Shown here piece after piece: positions 1-6,314 of a DNA stretch of 6,314 bases; position 1 is the stretch's first letter, and each line of letters opens with the position of its first letter. Location: assembly GCA_027000105.1 (NCBI GenBank), contig JALTOP010000511.1, positions 1 to 6,314 on the forward strand, given 5' to 3'. Both the position numbers and the translations under genes were made by a program. Below the pieces are notes generated by a model that did not search any database, had not been told where the DNA came from, and saw nothing but the letters and a program-made list of their open reading frames with translations. Source of the stretch: Planctomycetaceae bacterium. GTDB taxonomy: Bacteria > Planctomycetota > Planctomycetia > Planctomycetales > Planctomycetaceae.

Positions 1-1
1 G

Positions 2-493
2 ACTGGACGGCTGATTCCCGATGAATTTGTCGAGAACATCGTTGAACAGCGATTGACAGAACACGACTGGAATTACGGTTTCATGCTCGATGGGTTTCCC
101 CGTAACGAAGCTCAGGCGGAATACTTCCTTGAACGCTACGATATCGATGCCGTTCTCAACATCGATGTCCCGGCCGACCTGATTATCGAAAGATTGACAG
201 CCAGAAGGGTTTGTGCGAATTGTGGAGCCGTCTACAACCTTGAATCTCATCCGCCCAAAGTTGACGGGGTTTGCGATGTCTGCGGGAAAAAGGAGTTACG
301 GCGTCGACCGGATGACAATGAAGAGGCGATCCGGGAGCGACTTGAAGATTACCAGGAAAAAACAGTCCCGGCTCTCAATCTGTTCCGGAAAAAAGAATTG
401 GTCATCACTGTTCGCGGGGACCGTCCGGTTGAAGAAGTTCAGGCGGATATTCAGCGCGATCTTCACCTCGCAAAATATCATATCAAATCGTGA
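2..493 (+). CDS. adk: Adenylate kinase, C-terminal portion (5' end cut by the window edge)
   Basis: Adenylate kinase interconverts ATP + AMP and 2 ADP in the cytoplasm and keeps adenine nucleotide pools balanced. The frame is open from base 2 and gives 163 visible residues. Against the usual ~210-220, about 50 N-terminal residues, including the P-loop, lie outside the window. Visible in order are the AMP-binding stretch TGRLIPDEFV at residue 1, the signature GFMLDGFPRN at 26-35 and the LID at about 65-115. The LID carries CANC (Cys71, Cys74) and CDVC (Cys91, Cys94), a C-x2-C-x16-C-x2-C arrangement typical of zinc-binding LIDs. The following RRRPDDNEEAIRERL contains the two arginines, 11 residues apart, that match the phosphate-contacting pair of E. 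coli Adk (Arg156/Arg167). The DGFPR motif is followed by Asn where Thr is common. The TTG at 53 is an internal Leu codon, not the start. The stop overlaps the next gene by 4 bases. Identification is secure. Confidence 0.97.
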   Translation, partial: TGRLIPDEFVENIVEQRLTEHDWNYGFMLDGFPRNEAQAEYFLERYDIDAVLNIDVPADLIIERLTARRVCANCGAVYNLESHPPKVDGVCDVCGKKELRRRPDDNEEAIRERLEDYQEKTVPALNLFRKKELVITVRGDRPVEEVQADIQRDLHLAKYHIKS

Positions 494-1719
494 GGCGATT
501 CCCTTCCAGTACCCTGAAGATTTTTCTGCTAGCCGTTGTGGTTCGGGTGATCGCGGCTCTGTGCCTGAACTATTATCTGGCTGAGATCGCTCACCGGAAC
601 TACCTGATCGAGGGTGATGCGGACGGTTACTGGCAACTGGCTGAAAAGATCGTTGCGGGGGAAGAATATTCCCTTTATACCCCTCCACGTCGGGTGATGA
701 GGATGCCCGGCTTTCCGCTGATCCTGGCGGTTTCCATTTCGGTCTTCGGCAACTCGCAAGCGATGGCCCGGTTGTTGCTGGCAGTGCTCAGTTCGCTCGC
801 AGTTTTTCCCGCCTCCTGGATGGCACAAAGGTATCATTCTCAATCAGCCGGCGTTGTGGCTGGAATGATTGTCGCACTCATGCCACTTTATATCGGTTTT
901 TCTGTTTTAATTTTAAGCGAAACCGTTTTTGCGACCTGCATCCTGTTCAATATCTGGGCTTTTTCACGTTGGCTCGACGCAACTGAACGGAAAAAGGCCT
1001 TCTTCCGGGCGGCCGGAGCGGGGCTGTGTGCCTCATTGGCTGTTTACATCCGCCCCAGTTGGTTACTTTTCCCGCCTGGTTTGCTTTTTGTCCTGGCGAT
1101 ATTTTCGAAATCCTTCTTTCGTCGCCGAATTCTGCAATCTCTTGTGATGCTCCTGTGCATGTTACTTCCACTTCTCCCGTGGGGAATCCGCAACCGGCAC
1201 GTGACGGGGCATTTTGTCATCACCACGTTATGGATGGGCCCGAGTCTGTTCGACGGATTGCACCCCGGTGCAACCGGTTCCAGCGATATGACCTTCTTCG
1301 AGCAGGATCACACACTCGACCGGATGAGTGAATATGAAATGAATCGCTATTACAAAAACCGGGCCCTGAAATTTGCCCGCGAGAATCCCGGGCGGGCGAT
1401 TCAACTCGGATTCATCAAATTATGGAGATACTGGAAGCCTTGGCCCAATGCCGAGCAGTTCCGAAATCCCATTCTGCAGGGATTCGTCGCGATCGGATTC
1501 CTGTTTTTGGTGGGATGGTCAATATACGGTGGATGGGCAATGCGAGGCAGTCGGGAACTCCTCTTTCTTTGTACCCTGCCTATCGTGTATTTTGCTGCTT
1601 TGCATTCGTTGTTTGTCAGTTCACTGCGGTATCGCCTACCCGCGGAATATCCTTTGGCCGTTTTGGCGGCGATTGGTATCGCCAAGTGGTATCGGTACAG
1701 GAACCCCAATAAGGACTAA
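490..1719 (+). CDS. GT-C-fold membrane glycosyltransferase, ArnT/PMT-like (GT39-related)
   Basis: Predicted integral inner-membrane protein of 409 residues. Enzymes of this fold move a sugar from a polyprenyl-phosphate donor to a lipid, glycan or protein on the outer face of the membrane; donor and acceptor here are unknown. About ten hydrophobic segments are visible, near 9-27, 73-88, 92-110, 121-141, 144-158, 174-187, 191-206, 216-232, 329-348, 357-376 and 385-398. The first outer loop holds EGDADGYW (41-48). Its Asp43/Asp45 are in the place of the catalytic acidic residues of the family, and RMPGFPLILA (71-80) follows. Other family-like motifs are SETVFA (143-148), YIRPSWLLFPP (186-196), PWGIRNRHVTGHFVITT (230-246) and YRLPAEYPLAVLAAIG (381-396). 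The protein ends soon after the last helix, without the large soluble C-terminal domain of E. coli ArnT. GTG 490 is chosen because it overlaps the adk stop (GTGA) and leaves a short basic N-terminus before helix 1. No Shine-Dalgarno sequence is visible, so re-initiation after adk is likely. The fold is fairly sure, the substrate unknown. Confidence 0.85.
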   Translation: MRRFPSSTLKIFLLAVVVRVIAALCLNYYLAEIAHRNYLIEGDADGYWQLAEKIVAGEEYSLYTPPRRVMRMPGFPLILAVSISVFGNSQAMARLLLAVLSSLAVFPASWMAQRYHSQSAGVVAGMIVALMPLYIGFSVLILSETVFATCILFNIWAFSRWLDATERKKAFFRAAGAGLCASLAVYIRPSWLLFPPGLLFVLAIFSKSFFRRRILQSLVMLLCMLLPLLPWGIRNRHVTGHFVITTLWMGPSLFDGLHPGATGSSDMTFFEQDHTLDRMSEYEMNRYYKNRALKFARENPGRAIQLGFIKLWRYWKPWPNAEQFRNPILQGFVAIGFLFLVGWSIYGGWAMRGSRELLFLCTLPIVYFAALHSLFVSSLRYRLPAEYPLAVLAAIGIAKWYRYRNPNKD

Positions 1720-1845
1720 AACGGACTGAGAACATAGTCGAAAAATGGGAGAGTATTCCCAAATTGTTCTGTTGTGGGACAGTTGAACTCCAGATAACGA
1801 AACGCGCCAGGGAATTGGCACAGGCTACTCATGGATTGAACTTGG
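1720..1845 (+). other. 126-bp leader/intergenic gap before the AsmA-like gene
   Basis: No gene fits here. TGGGA occurs at 1746-1750 and 1775-1779, and its complement TCCCA lies between them at 1757-1761, so two small mutually exclusive 5-bp hairpins can be drawn. A further bulged hairpin pairs GTTCTGT (1766-1772) with ACAG (1779-1782) and AAC (1786-1788). None is followed by a T-run, so a terminator is not supported. Hexamers resembling -35 or -10 boxes (TTGGCA at 1815, GATAAC at 1793) lack a partner at proper spacing. ATG GAT TGA at 1831-1839 is in frame with the next gene and its stop closes that frame. Nothing here shows whether the next gene has its own promoter or is read through from upstream. 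Confidence 0.4.
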
Positions 1846-4800
1846 ATGTTTTTTCGTCGACGAAAATTGGATCAGCGGGCAGCACCTGCGAACAGTGCTG
1901 TCAGGAAGCGAACCGGGCGAACTGAGCGAGCCGGTTGGTTACAGTTTCTTCGGGAATCGCTTTCCGGGTTTCTTTTCGTTACAGCGATCTTTATTTCTCT
2001 CGGCCTGGGAGCGATTCTTTGGGGCTGGACGCAGCGCGATCGGTATTTGACAGATCTATTGCGCAGGAAATTGCAGGATAATTACGCCGAGTGGAATATC
2101 ACTTTTGATTCCGCCGAGATTGATAATCATGGACGTATCATCATTTCAAAGCTGGTTGTCAATCCCGAAGCGAGTGAGCTTCCGTTGTGTGATATCGAGG
2201 GGCTCAGGATTACTGTCGATCAGGATTTACTTTTCAATCGTCGGCAACTCGATATTCAGTCCATCGAACTCAACCGTCCGAAGTTGCAGGTTCGCCGGGA
2301 ACGCAGTGGCAAGTGGAACTGGGAAAACCTCCCCGAGATTCAGACAACGAGCATTGCACCACCCGTCATAAAAATCAGGGACGCCACGGTCGCTGTGCAA
2401 TGGGAGCATGAACAGTTTGCCCGAGCCGTTCGTGTGCAGGTGAAGGCGGTTGATACCGATATTATCCCGACCGGCAGGCATCGGTTCCAGTTTCAGGGGA
2501 TCGGGCGGGAAGAAACGCTGGGCAGCTCCCAATTTGTGGGGAATATCGATACGCTGCACAAGAACTGGTCATTATCAGGGGTACTGAAAGGCTTGGTGAT
2601 TGACCAACCTTTTCTGGATATTGCCAAGAACCTCTCGCCTGATGCCGATCGCGTTCTGTCGGATCTAAAAAATGCCCGACCAGATTTTTCACCATCGGCT
2701 CGGGATGAATCGACAGGTCAGCTGGCTCCCGTCCAGACAGTTCCAGTTCAAACGGCCCAACTTGTTCGAACAGAACAGCCCTCCAATATCGGCGGGAGTA
2801 ATGAGGAGTTTTCGTTGCAGTTGACAGCGAATCTGGAGTTTCAGATTTCCCAAACAGCCGATACTTCCCCCGAATATACTCTCCGGGCTGATCTCGTGAA
2901 CGGCCAGTTGATACACCCGGGGTTACCGATCCCACTGGATAAAATTCAAGGGCGTATTGCAATCGATCGGTTGGGGATGCGGCTGGAAAATATCGAGCTG
3001 GCTTCCGGAAAAACTTTTGCCCAAATTTCGGGGGCCTGGGGATGGCAACGGGGAAACCTGCCGGAAAGGATCCGGGAAGGATTTGATGTCGTCTTGCAGG
3101 ATTACCGTGTAAGCCGGGAAACACGCGATTACCTGCCGAGGAATGTCAGAAAGGTATTCGATGAACTCTCGCCCACCGGAGTCATCAGTGCCTCATTTCA
3201 GATTAAACGGGGAGATGACAGCCCGCTCAAGCTCGATCTGAAATCGGCTGTTGTGCGCGATGCTTCCATTCAGCACAGGCTCTTCTACTATCCAGTCAGT
3301 CAAATTTCGGGAACAATTCTCAGTACGGAAAACGGGATCGGTTCGGAAACCTGGTCTTTCGAAAAATTTACCGGGAACATCGCAGGGCAACAGGTTCGTT
3401 TCAAAGGGACACTGATTGATCCTGGGCCGAATTTTGAAACCATTATGACCTTCGATCTGGATCAGTTGCCGATCGATGAGCAATTCTATCGGGCCTTGCA
3501 ACCTGCCAATCGGGCTGTCTTGGAGGAACTCAATTTGCAGGGGATGGCCAGTTCCATTCATTGCACCATTTTGCGAAAACTTTCCATCAGGAATAAAGCG
3601 ATTTTACGTCTCGAAGCGGATCTCAACGATGTTTCCATGCGCGTTCGGGATTTTCCCCTGGCAATCAATCAGGCACAGGGGCACGTTTCCTGCGATGAAC
3701 AGGGCTGGCAGTTTACACGAATTTCCGGAAAGCACGGGAAGACGCAATTGAACGCCTTCGGGGCTGTCACACCGCAGGGAGATCAGTGGCGGTTGAAACT
3801 GACGGCGTCGGCCAAACAGGCGAATTTCGATCAGAATTTGCGACTTGCCTGCCGGGTTGCCAGTGCGGAAGTGTCACAAGCCTGGGACAACCTGCGACCA
3901 CGGGGGGAGTTTGATGTCACCGTTGAAATTGATGGCTTAATCGGTAAGGAAGAAAGTACGCTGCAGGTCGAAATACCGTGGATGAAGCTGAATCGATGCG
4001 AACTGAAACCGACGGCTTTTCCCTGGCGGATTTCACAGCTTGATGCAACCGTGCGGGTGAGTCGGGAGGGAGCGGTTCGTTTTGAAAACCTCAAGGCCGT
4101 GCATGGTCTCTCCCACATTGAAGCAGACGGTTCATTCAGCACCCATCCGGATTATTGGCAATTGAAATTCGATCAACTGGTAGTCGATGATCTTTCGCCC
4201 GATCACGAATTCAAGGCGGCATTGCCTGATGATTTCCGCAGTCTGTTGGAGTCGATGAAGATTGAAGCCCCCCTTTCGGGATCGGGAAAAGTTGAATTCA
4301 AGGGAGATCATCAGGGAAAGGTTGTTACCGCGGCCTGGGACGCATCGCTTGTTTTGAATCAGGCGGATATATTTCTGGGGCTTCAGATCGGTAAAGTCAG
4401 TGGGACGATCGATATGACCGGGGCACTTGACCGGGATGGGGTGGCCACCATTTCCAGCGGAAAAATGGCGCTGGATTCCTGCTGGGTCAATGGATATCAC
4501 ATTTCGGATGTCAAGGGGCCGTTTTTCATTGACAAAGAGCGTATTGTTGTCGGCTCGGAAAAAATGTTCGATACCGGAGATCCGGCTCAGGAATGGAAAA
4601 CAATTTCCCGTCAGGAACGCGTGTCGGGGCACATCTTCGGTGGGGAACTGTTTCTCGATTTGATGGCCCGCCGCACGAAAACGATGCCTTATTGGTTGCG
4701 GTGCAAACTTTCCCGTGCTGACCTTGAACAGTGGGCCATTCAAAATAAATATGGGCAGGCAAACATTCGGGGAGAGATAAATGGATACATCGATTTGGCC

Positions 4801-5331
4801 GGCGATATTGTCTCGACGCGTCATCTGGTGGGAAGCGGGGAATTGCAAATCAGTCCGGCTGCACTTTATGAATTGCCCGTGATTCTTCAGATGATTCAGA
4901 AGCTCAAGTTCACTCCGGCTGATGGATCCGCTTTCCACAAAGCGTATGCGAAGTACCGCGTGCAGGATGAAAAACTGATCTTCGATGAAATCGGACTACT
5001 CGGCGACAGTATCAGTCTGTTGGGGAAAGGCTACATCCGCTTTGATCGCACAATCGATCTCGATTTTGTTTCCCGCCGACCTCGCAAAAGTCGAATTAAT
5101 GTTGTGTCGCAGGTTTTGACAGGGCTGGAGAGGATTTTACCGGTGATGTTTATTGTCGATGTGACCGGGACGATTGACTATCCGATTATCAACGTCCAGG
5201 ATGGCGTGACCGATGGTGTCAACGGAGCGCTTCAGGGGTTCATCAAGGCATTGGAATCCGGCCCGGCCAACATCCGCCCGCCGCTCACACAACCTCCTCC
5301 GAGACTGCAACTGCCCGAACAGGAAAACTGA
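1846..5331 (+). CDS. Large single-anchor AsmA-like (AsmA/TamB/YhdP superfamily) envelope protein
   Basis: A 1161-residue protein. Residues 1-30 are strongly basic (RRRK, RKRTGRTER) and probably cytoplasmic. About 41-61 is one membrane helix, and the remaining ~1100 residues should be periplasmic. This part is rich in alternating beta-strand patterns with recurring G-x-[I/L/V] strand starts. Residues 75-160 resemble an AsmA N-terminus: a 'strand, basic ligand-like strand, RSGKWNWENLP' pattern seen in AsmA-type proteins. Residues 282-320 form a Ser/Pro/Gln/Thr linker with PVQTVPVQT. Residues 990-1115 match the AsmA-like C-terminal pattern: GSGELQIS, a helix YELPVILQMIQKL, then LLGDSISLLGKGYIRFDRTIDLDF and VDVTGTIDYPIINV. 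A Pro-rich tail (1140-1161) follows. Family members form long hydrophobic grooves and take part in phospholipid transport to the outer membrane; that role is inferred here, not shown. ATG 1846 is the first possible start because an in-frame TGA lies at 1837. No Shine-Dalgarno sequence is seen. Exact subfamily is uncertain. Confidence 0.82.
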   Translation: MFFRRRKLDQRAAPANSAVRKRTGRTERAGWLQFLRESLSGFLFVTAIFISLGLGAILWGWTQRDRYLTDLLRRKLQDNYAEWNITFDSAEIDNHGRIIISKLVVNPEASELPLCDIEGLRITVDQDLLFNRRQLDIQSIELNRPKLQVRRERSGKWNWENLPEIQTTSIAPPVIKIRDATVAVQWEHEQFARAVRVQVKAVDTDIIPTGRHRFQFQGIGREETLGSSQFVGNIDTLHKNWSLSGVLKGLVIDQPFLDIAKNLSPDADRVLSDLKNARPDFSPSARDESTGQLAPVQTVPVQTAQLVRTEQPSNIGGSNEEFSLQLTANLEFQISQTADTSPEYTLRADLVNGQLIHPGLPIPLDKIQGRIAIDRLGMRLENIELASGKTFAQISGAWGWQRGNLPERIREGFDVVLQDYRVSRETRDYLPRNVRKVFDELSPTGVISASFQIKRGDDSPLKLDLKSAVVRDASIQHRLFYYPVSQISGTILSTENGIGSETWSFEKFTGNIAGQQVRFKGTLIDPGPNFETIMTFDLDQLPIDEQFYRALQPANRAVLEELNLQGMASSIHCTILRKLSIRNKAILRLEADLNDVSMRVRDFPLAINQAQGHVSCDEQGWQFTRISGKHGKTQLNAFGAVTPQGDQWRLKLTASAKQANFDQNLRLACRVASAEVSQAWDNLRPRGEFDVTVEIDGLIGKEESTLQVEIPWMKLNRCELKPTAFPWRISQLDATVRVSREGAVRFENLKAVHGLSHIEADGSFSTHPDYWQLKFDQLVVDDLSPDHEFKAALPDDFRSLLESMKIEAPLSGSGKVEFKGDHQGKVVTAAWDASLVLNQADIFLGLQIGKVSGTIDMTGALDRDGVATISSGKMALDSCWVNGYHISDVKGPFFIDKERIVVGSEKMFDTGDPAQEWKTISRQERVSGHIFGGELFLDLMARRTKTMPYWLRCKLSRADLEQWAIQNKYGQANIRGEINGYIDLAGDIVSTRHLVGSGELQISPAALYELPVILQMIQKLKFTPADGSAFHKAYAKYRVQDEKLIFDEIGLLGDSISLLGKGYIRFDRTIDLDFVSRRPRKSRINVVSQVLTGLERILPVMFIVDVTGTIDYPIINVQDGVTDGVNGALQGFIKALESGPANIRPPLTQPPPRLQLPEQEN

Positions 5332-5346
5332 ACGGGAAAACTGAAC
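5321..5346 (+). repeat. 13-bp tandem duplication across the AsmA-like stop codon
   Basis: AGGAAAACTGAAC (5321-5333) is followed at once by GGGAAAACTGAAC (5334-5346), identical in 12 of 13 bases. The stop codon TGA at 5329-5331 lies inside the first copy, and an equivalent TGA lies in the second copy at 5342-5344. Because the unit is 13 bp, the second copy is in a different reading frame and cannot act as a backup stop for this protein. It looks like a recent slippage-type duplication with no evident function. Confidence 0.8.
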
Positions 5347-5347
5347 A

Positions 5348-5376
5348 GTGTCGCGGGTTCGCTCAGACGCGCACAC
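5348..5376. terminator. Possible GC-rich hairpin between convergent genes
   Basis: GTGTCGCG (5348-5355) can pair with CGCG-C-ACAC (5368-5376), leaving one bulged C and a 12-base loop. It lies just after the plus-strand AsmA-like gene and in the tail of the convergent minus-strand gene, a place where a shared terminator would be expected. Neither strand has a T-run after the stem, so a classical intrinsic terminator is not supported and the call is tentative. The rest of the gap, up to 5449, holds nothing else I can name. Confidence 0.2.
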
Positions 5377-5449
5377 CGCCATTGCTCCACCAAGCTGATT
5401 GCAAAAGAACACCGCTCGACCGTTTTGACCGCTTGTTGTTCAAACAATC

Positions 5450-6314
5450 TTAATCAATAAAGATGAACTCATTCATATTGAAAAGCAGTCGGCAATAATT
5501 TTCCAGCCCGTTATTTTTCGCGTAGGCAAGAAGCAAGGCGAACTCATTTTTGCTCGGTGGTCGTCCCGCTACCTCAAGGAAACCCTGTTTCACCGCCCGT
5601 TCGATTGAATCCGTTTGAGATTCCAGCTTTTGGGCGAACTCGCCGGACATCACAACGACAAGCCCGTTGTTGAGCAACGTCAGAGCTTGCAGCGGTGTGA
5701 GCGATTCATTGCGCTTCGGTACCAGCAGAGAGGGATCTGCACAGTCGAGCGTGTTCATGAACGGCTCCAGTTGGGAGCGGACAATAAACCGATAAATCGA
5801 ACGCCGATGCGTACGCGGATCGGCTGGATCGTGCAGATGGTATTGGTAGTGTGGCGAGTGCTCGGGCTTTTCAATGACAAAATCCTGGAATGCCGGCCCT
5901 CCCATTTTGAGATCGAGTTTTCCGCTGATGAACAGAATGCTGTCGCGAATCGCTTCTGCATCCAGTTTTCGTGAGGACATCTTCCAGAGCAGGCGATTAT
6001 TGGCATCGATTTCCATTGCGCGACGAACACGAGCATCAACCGGCGGGTTCGATGTCTGTTGATAGGTTTTGCTGGTAAGAATCAGGCGATGCAGATCCTT
6101 CAGGGATTGTCGCCCATCCCGGAATTCCACTGCGAGCCAGTCCAGCAATTCCGGGTGGGTGGGAACGCCGCCCATATGACCGAAATCATTGGGGGTATCG
6201 ACGATTCCATTACCGAAATGGTACTGCCAGACACGATTGACAATGCTTCGCCAGGGCAATGGATTCTCCCGCGCCGTCAGCCGCCAGTAGAAGGAGCGCT
6301 CCTCGGTCGTGACG
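5450..6314 (-). CDS. PSD1/DUF1553 domain protein, C-terminal portion (N-terminus outside the window)
   Basis: The 287 visible residues run from the right edge to a TAA at 5450-5452. In full-length members this domain usually follows a cytochrome-c-like PSCyt1 region and a DUF1549 (PSCyt2) domain, which would lie beyond the edge. Family hallmarks visible are ENPLPWRSIVNRVWQYHFG (about residues 16-34), GIVDTPNDFGHMGGVPTHPELLDWLA (36-61), LKDLHRLILTSKTYQQTS (about 70-87), RKLDAEAIRDSILFISGKLD, HRRSIYRFIVRSQLEPFMNTLDCADP, TPLQALTLLNNGLVVV and the terminal LLFNMNEFIFID, which resembles the usual 'LLNSNEFLYVD' ending. The frame is open to the edge, so the TTG at 6259 (Leu of NPLPW) is internal. Many members carry export signals, but the signal region is not visible. 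The biochemical role is unknown; these proteins are often paired with DUF1501 sulfatase-like proteins, and links to polysaccharide breakdown have been proposed. The gene converges on the AsmA-like gene across a 118-bp gap. Family call is secure. Confidence 0.95.
   Translation of the reverse strand, partial: VTTEERSFYWRLTARENPLPWRSIVNRVWQYHFGNGIVDTPNDFGHMGGVPTHPELLDWLAVEFRDGRQSLKDLHRLILTSKTYQQTSNPPVDARVRRAMEIDANNRLLWKMSSRKLDAEAIRDSILFISGKLDLKMGGPAFQDFVIEKPEHSPHYQYHLHDPADPRTHRRSIYRFIVRSQLEPFMNTLDCADPSLLVPKRNESLTPLQALTLLNNGLVVVMSGEFAQKLESQTDSIERAVKQGFLEVAGRPPSKNEFALLLAYAKNNGLENYCRLLFNMNEFIFID

Noticed and set aside
53..55. TTG as start codon of the adenylate kinase gene
   Set aside because: The frame is open to base 2 and the upstream residues TGRLIPDEFV are conserved adenylate kinase sequence, so the TTG is an internal Leu codon.
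1746..1761. TGGGA-6-TCCCA hairpin as an intrinsic terminator of the glycosyltransferase gene
   Set aside because: The stem is only 5 bp and no T-run follows it.
1815..1845. TTGGCA as the -35 box of a promoter for the AsmA-like gene
   Set aside because: No -10-like hexamer stands at 16-18 bases; the place expected for it holds GAACTT.
2462..3124. 220-residue open frame on the minus strand
   Set aside because: It lies wholly within the AsmA-like gene, is Pro/Arg/Ser-rich as antisense shadows often are, and shows no domain.
4132..4938. 268-residue open frame on the minus strand
   Set aside because: It lies wholly inside the AsmA-like gene, has no recognisable domain, and its composition looks like the antisense of the real frame.
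5433..5447. TTGTT/AACAA inverted repeat as a terminator for the DUF1553 or AsmA-like gene
   Set aside because: It is short and AT-rich, overlapping pairings compete, and there is no following T-run on either strand.
6257..6259. TTG as start codon of the DUF1553 gene
   Set aside because: The frame continues to the window edge and the residues before it (TARENP) complete a family motif, so the gene is simply truncated by the window.

Overview
This window most likely comes from a planctomycete chromosome. The main support is the minus-strand gene at the right edge. It encodes the C-terminal half of a PSD1/DUF1553 protein, from a family that is greatly expanded in Planctomycetes and close relatives and uncommon elsewhere. 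Base composition is moderate, with roughly half G+C by eye. The starts lack clear Shine-Dalgarno sequences, which is also common in that phylum. Genus cannot be fixed from what is visible.

Layout, left to right. (1) Positions 2-493, plus strand: the 3' two-thirds or more of an adenylate kinase gene (adk), cut by the window edge, with a four-cysteine zinc-type LID. (2) Positions 490-1719, plus strand: a 409-residue multi-pass membrane protein of the GT-C type (ArnT/PMT-like, GT39-related). Its GTG start overlaps the adk stop codon (GTGA), so the two are probably translationally coupled. (3) Positions 1720-1845: a 126-bp gap with small competing hairpins, a two-codon mini-ORF and no convincing promoter or terminator. 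(4) Positions 1846-5331, plus strand: a 1161-residue AsmA-like protein with a basic cytoplasmic N-terminus, one membrane anchor and a long extracytoplasmic beta-rich repeat region. (5) Positions 5332-5449: a convergent intergenic gap with a 13-bp tandem duplication over the asmA-like stop codon and a weak GC-rich hairpin. (6) Positions 5450-6314, minus strand: the DUF1553 protein, complete at the C-terminus and cut at the N-terminus.

The three plus-strand genes may form one transcription unit that joins a housekeeping nucleotide kinase to two envelope proteins. By inference, the GT-C enzyme would move a sugar from a lipid-linked donor on the outer face of the inner membrane. The AsmA-like protein would act in lipid or glycolipid transfer or outer-membrane homeostasis across the periplasm. 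The DUF1553 gene is convergent and functionally separate. I see no RNA gene, mobile element, CRISPR array or clear defence system. The window looks like ordinary chromosome with a few modest points worth checking.
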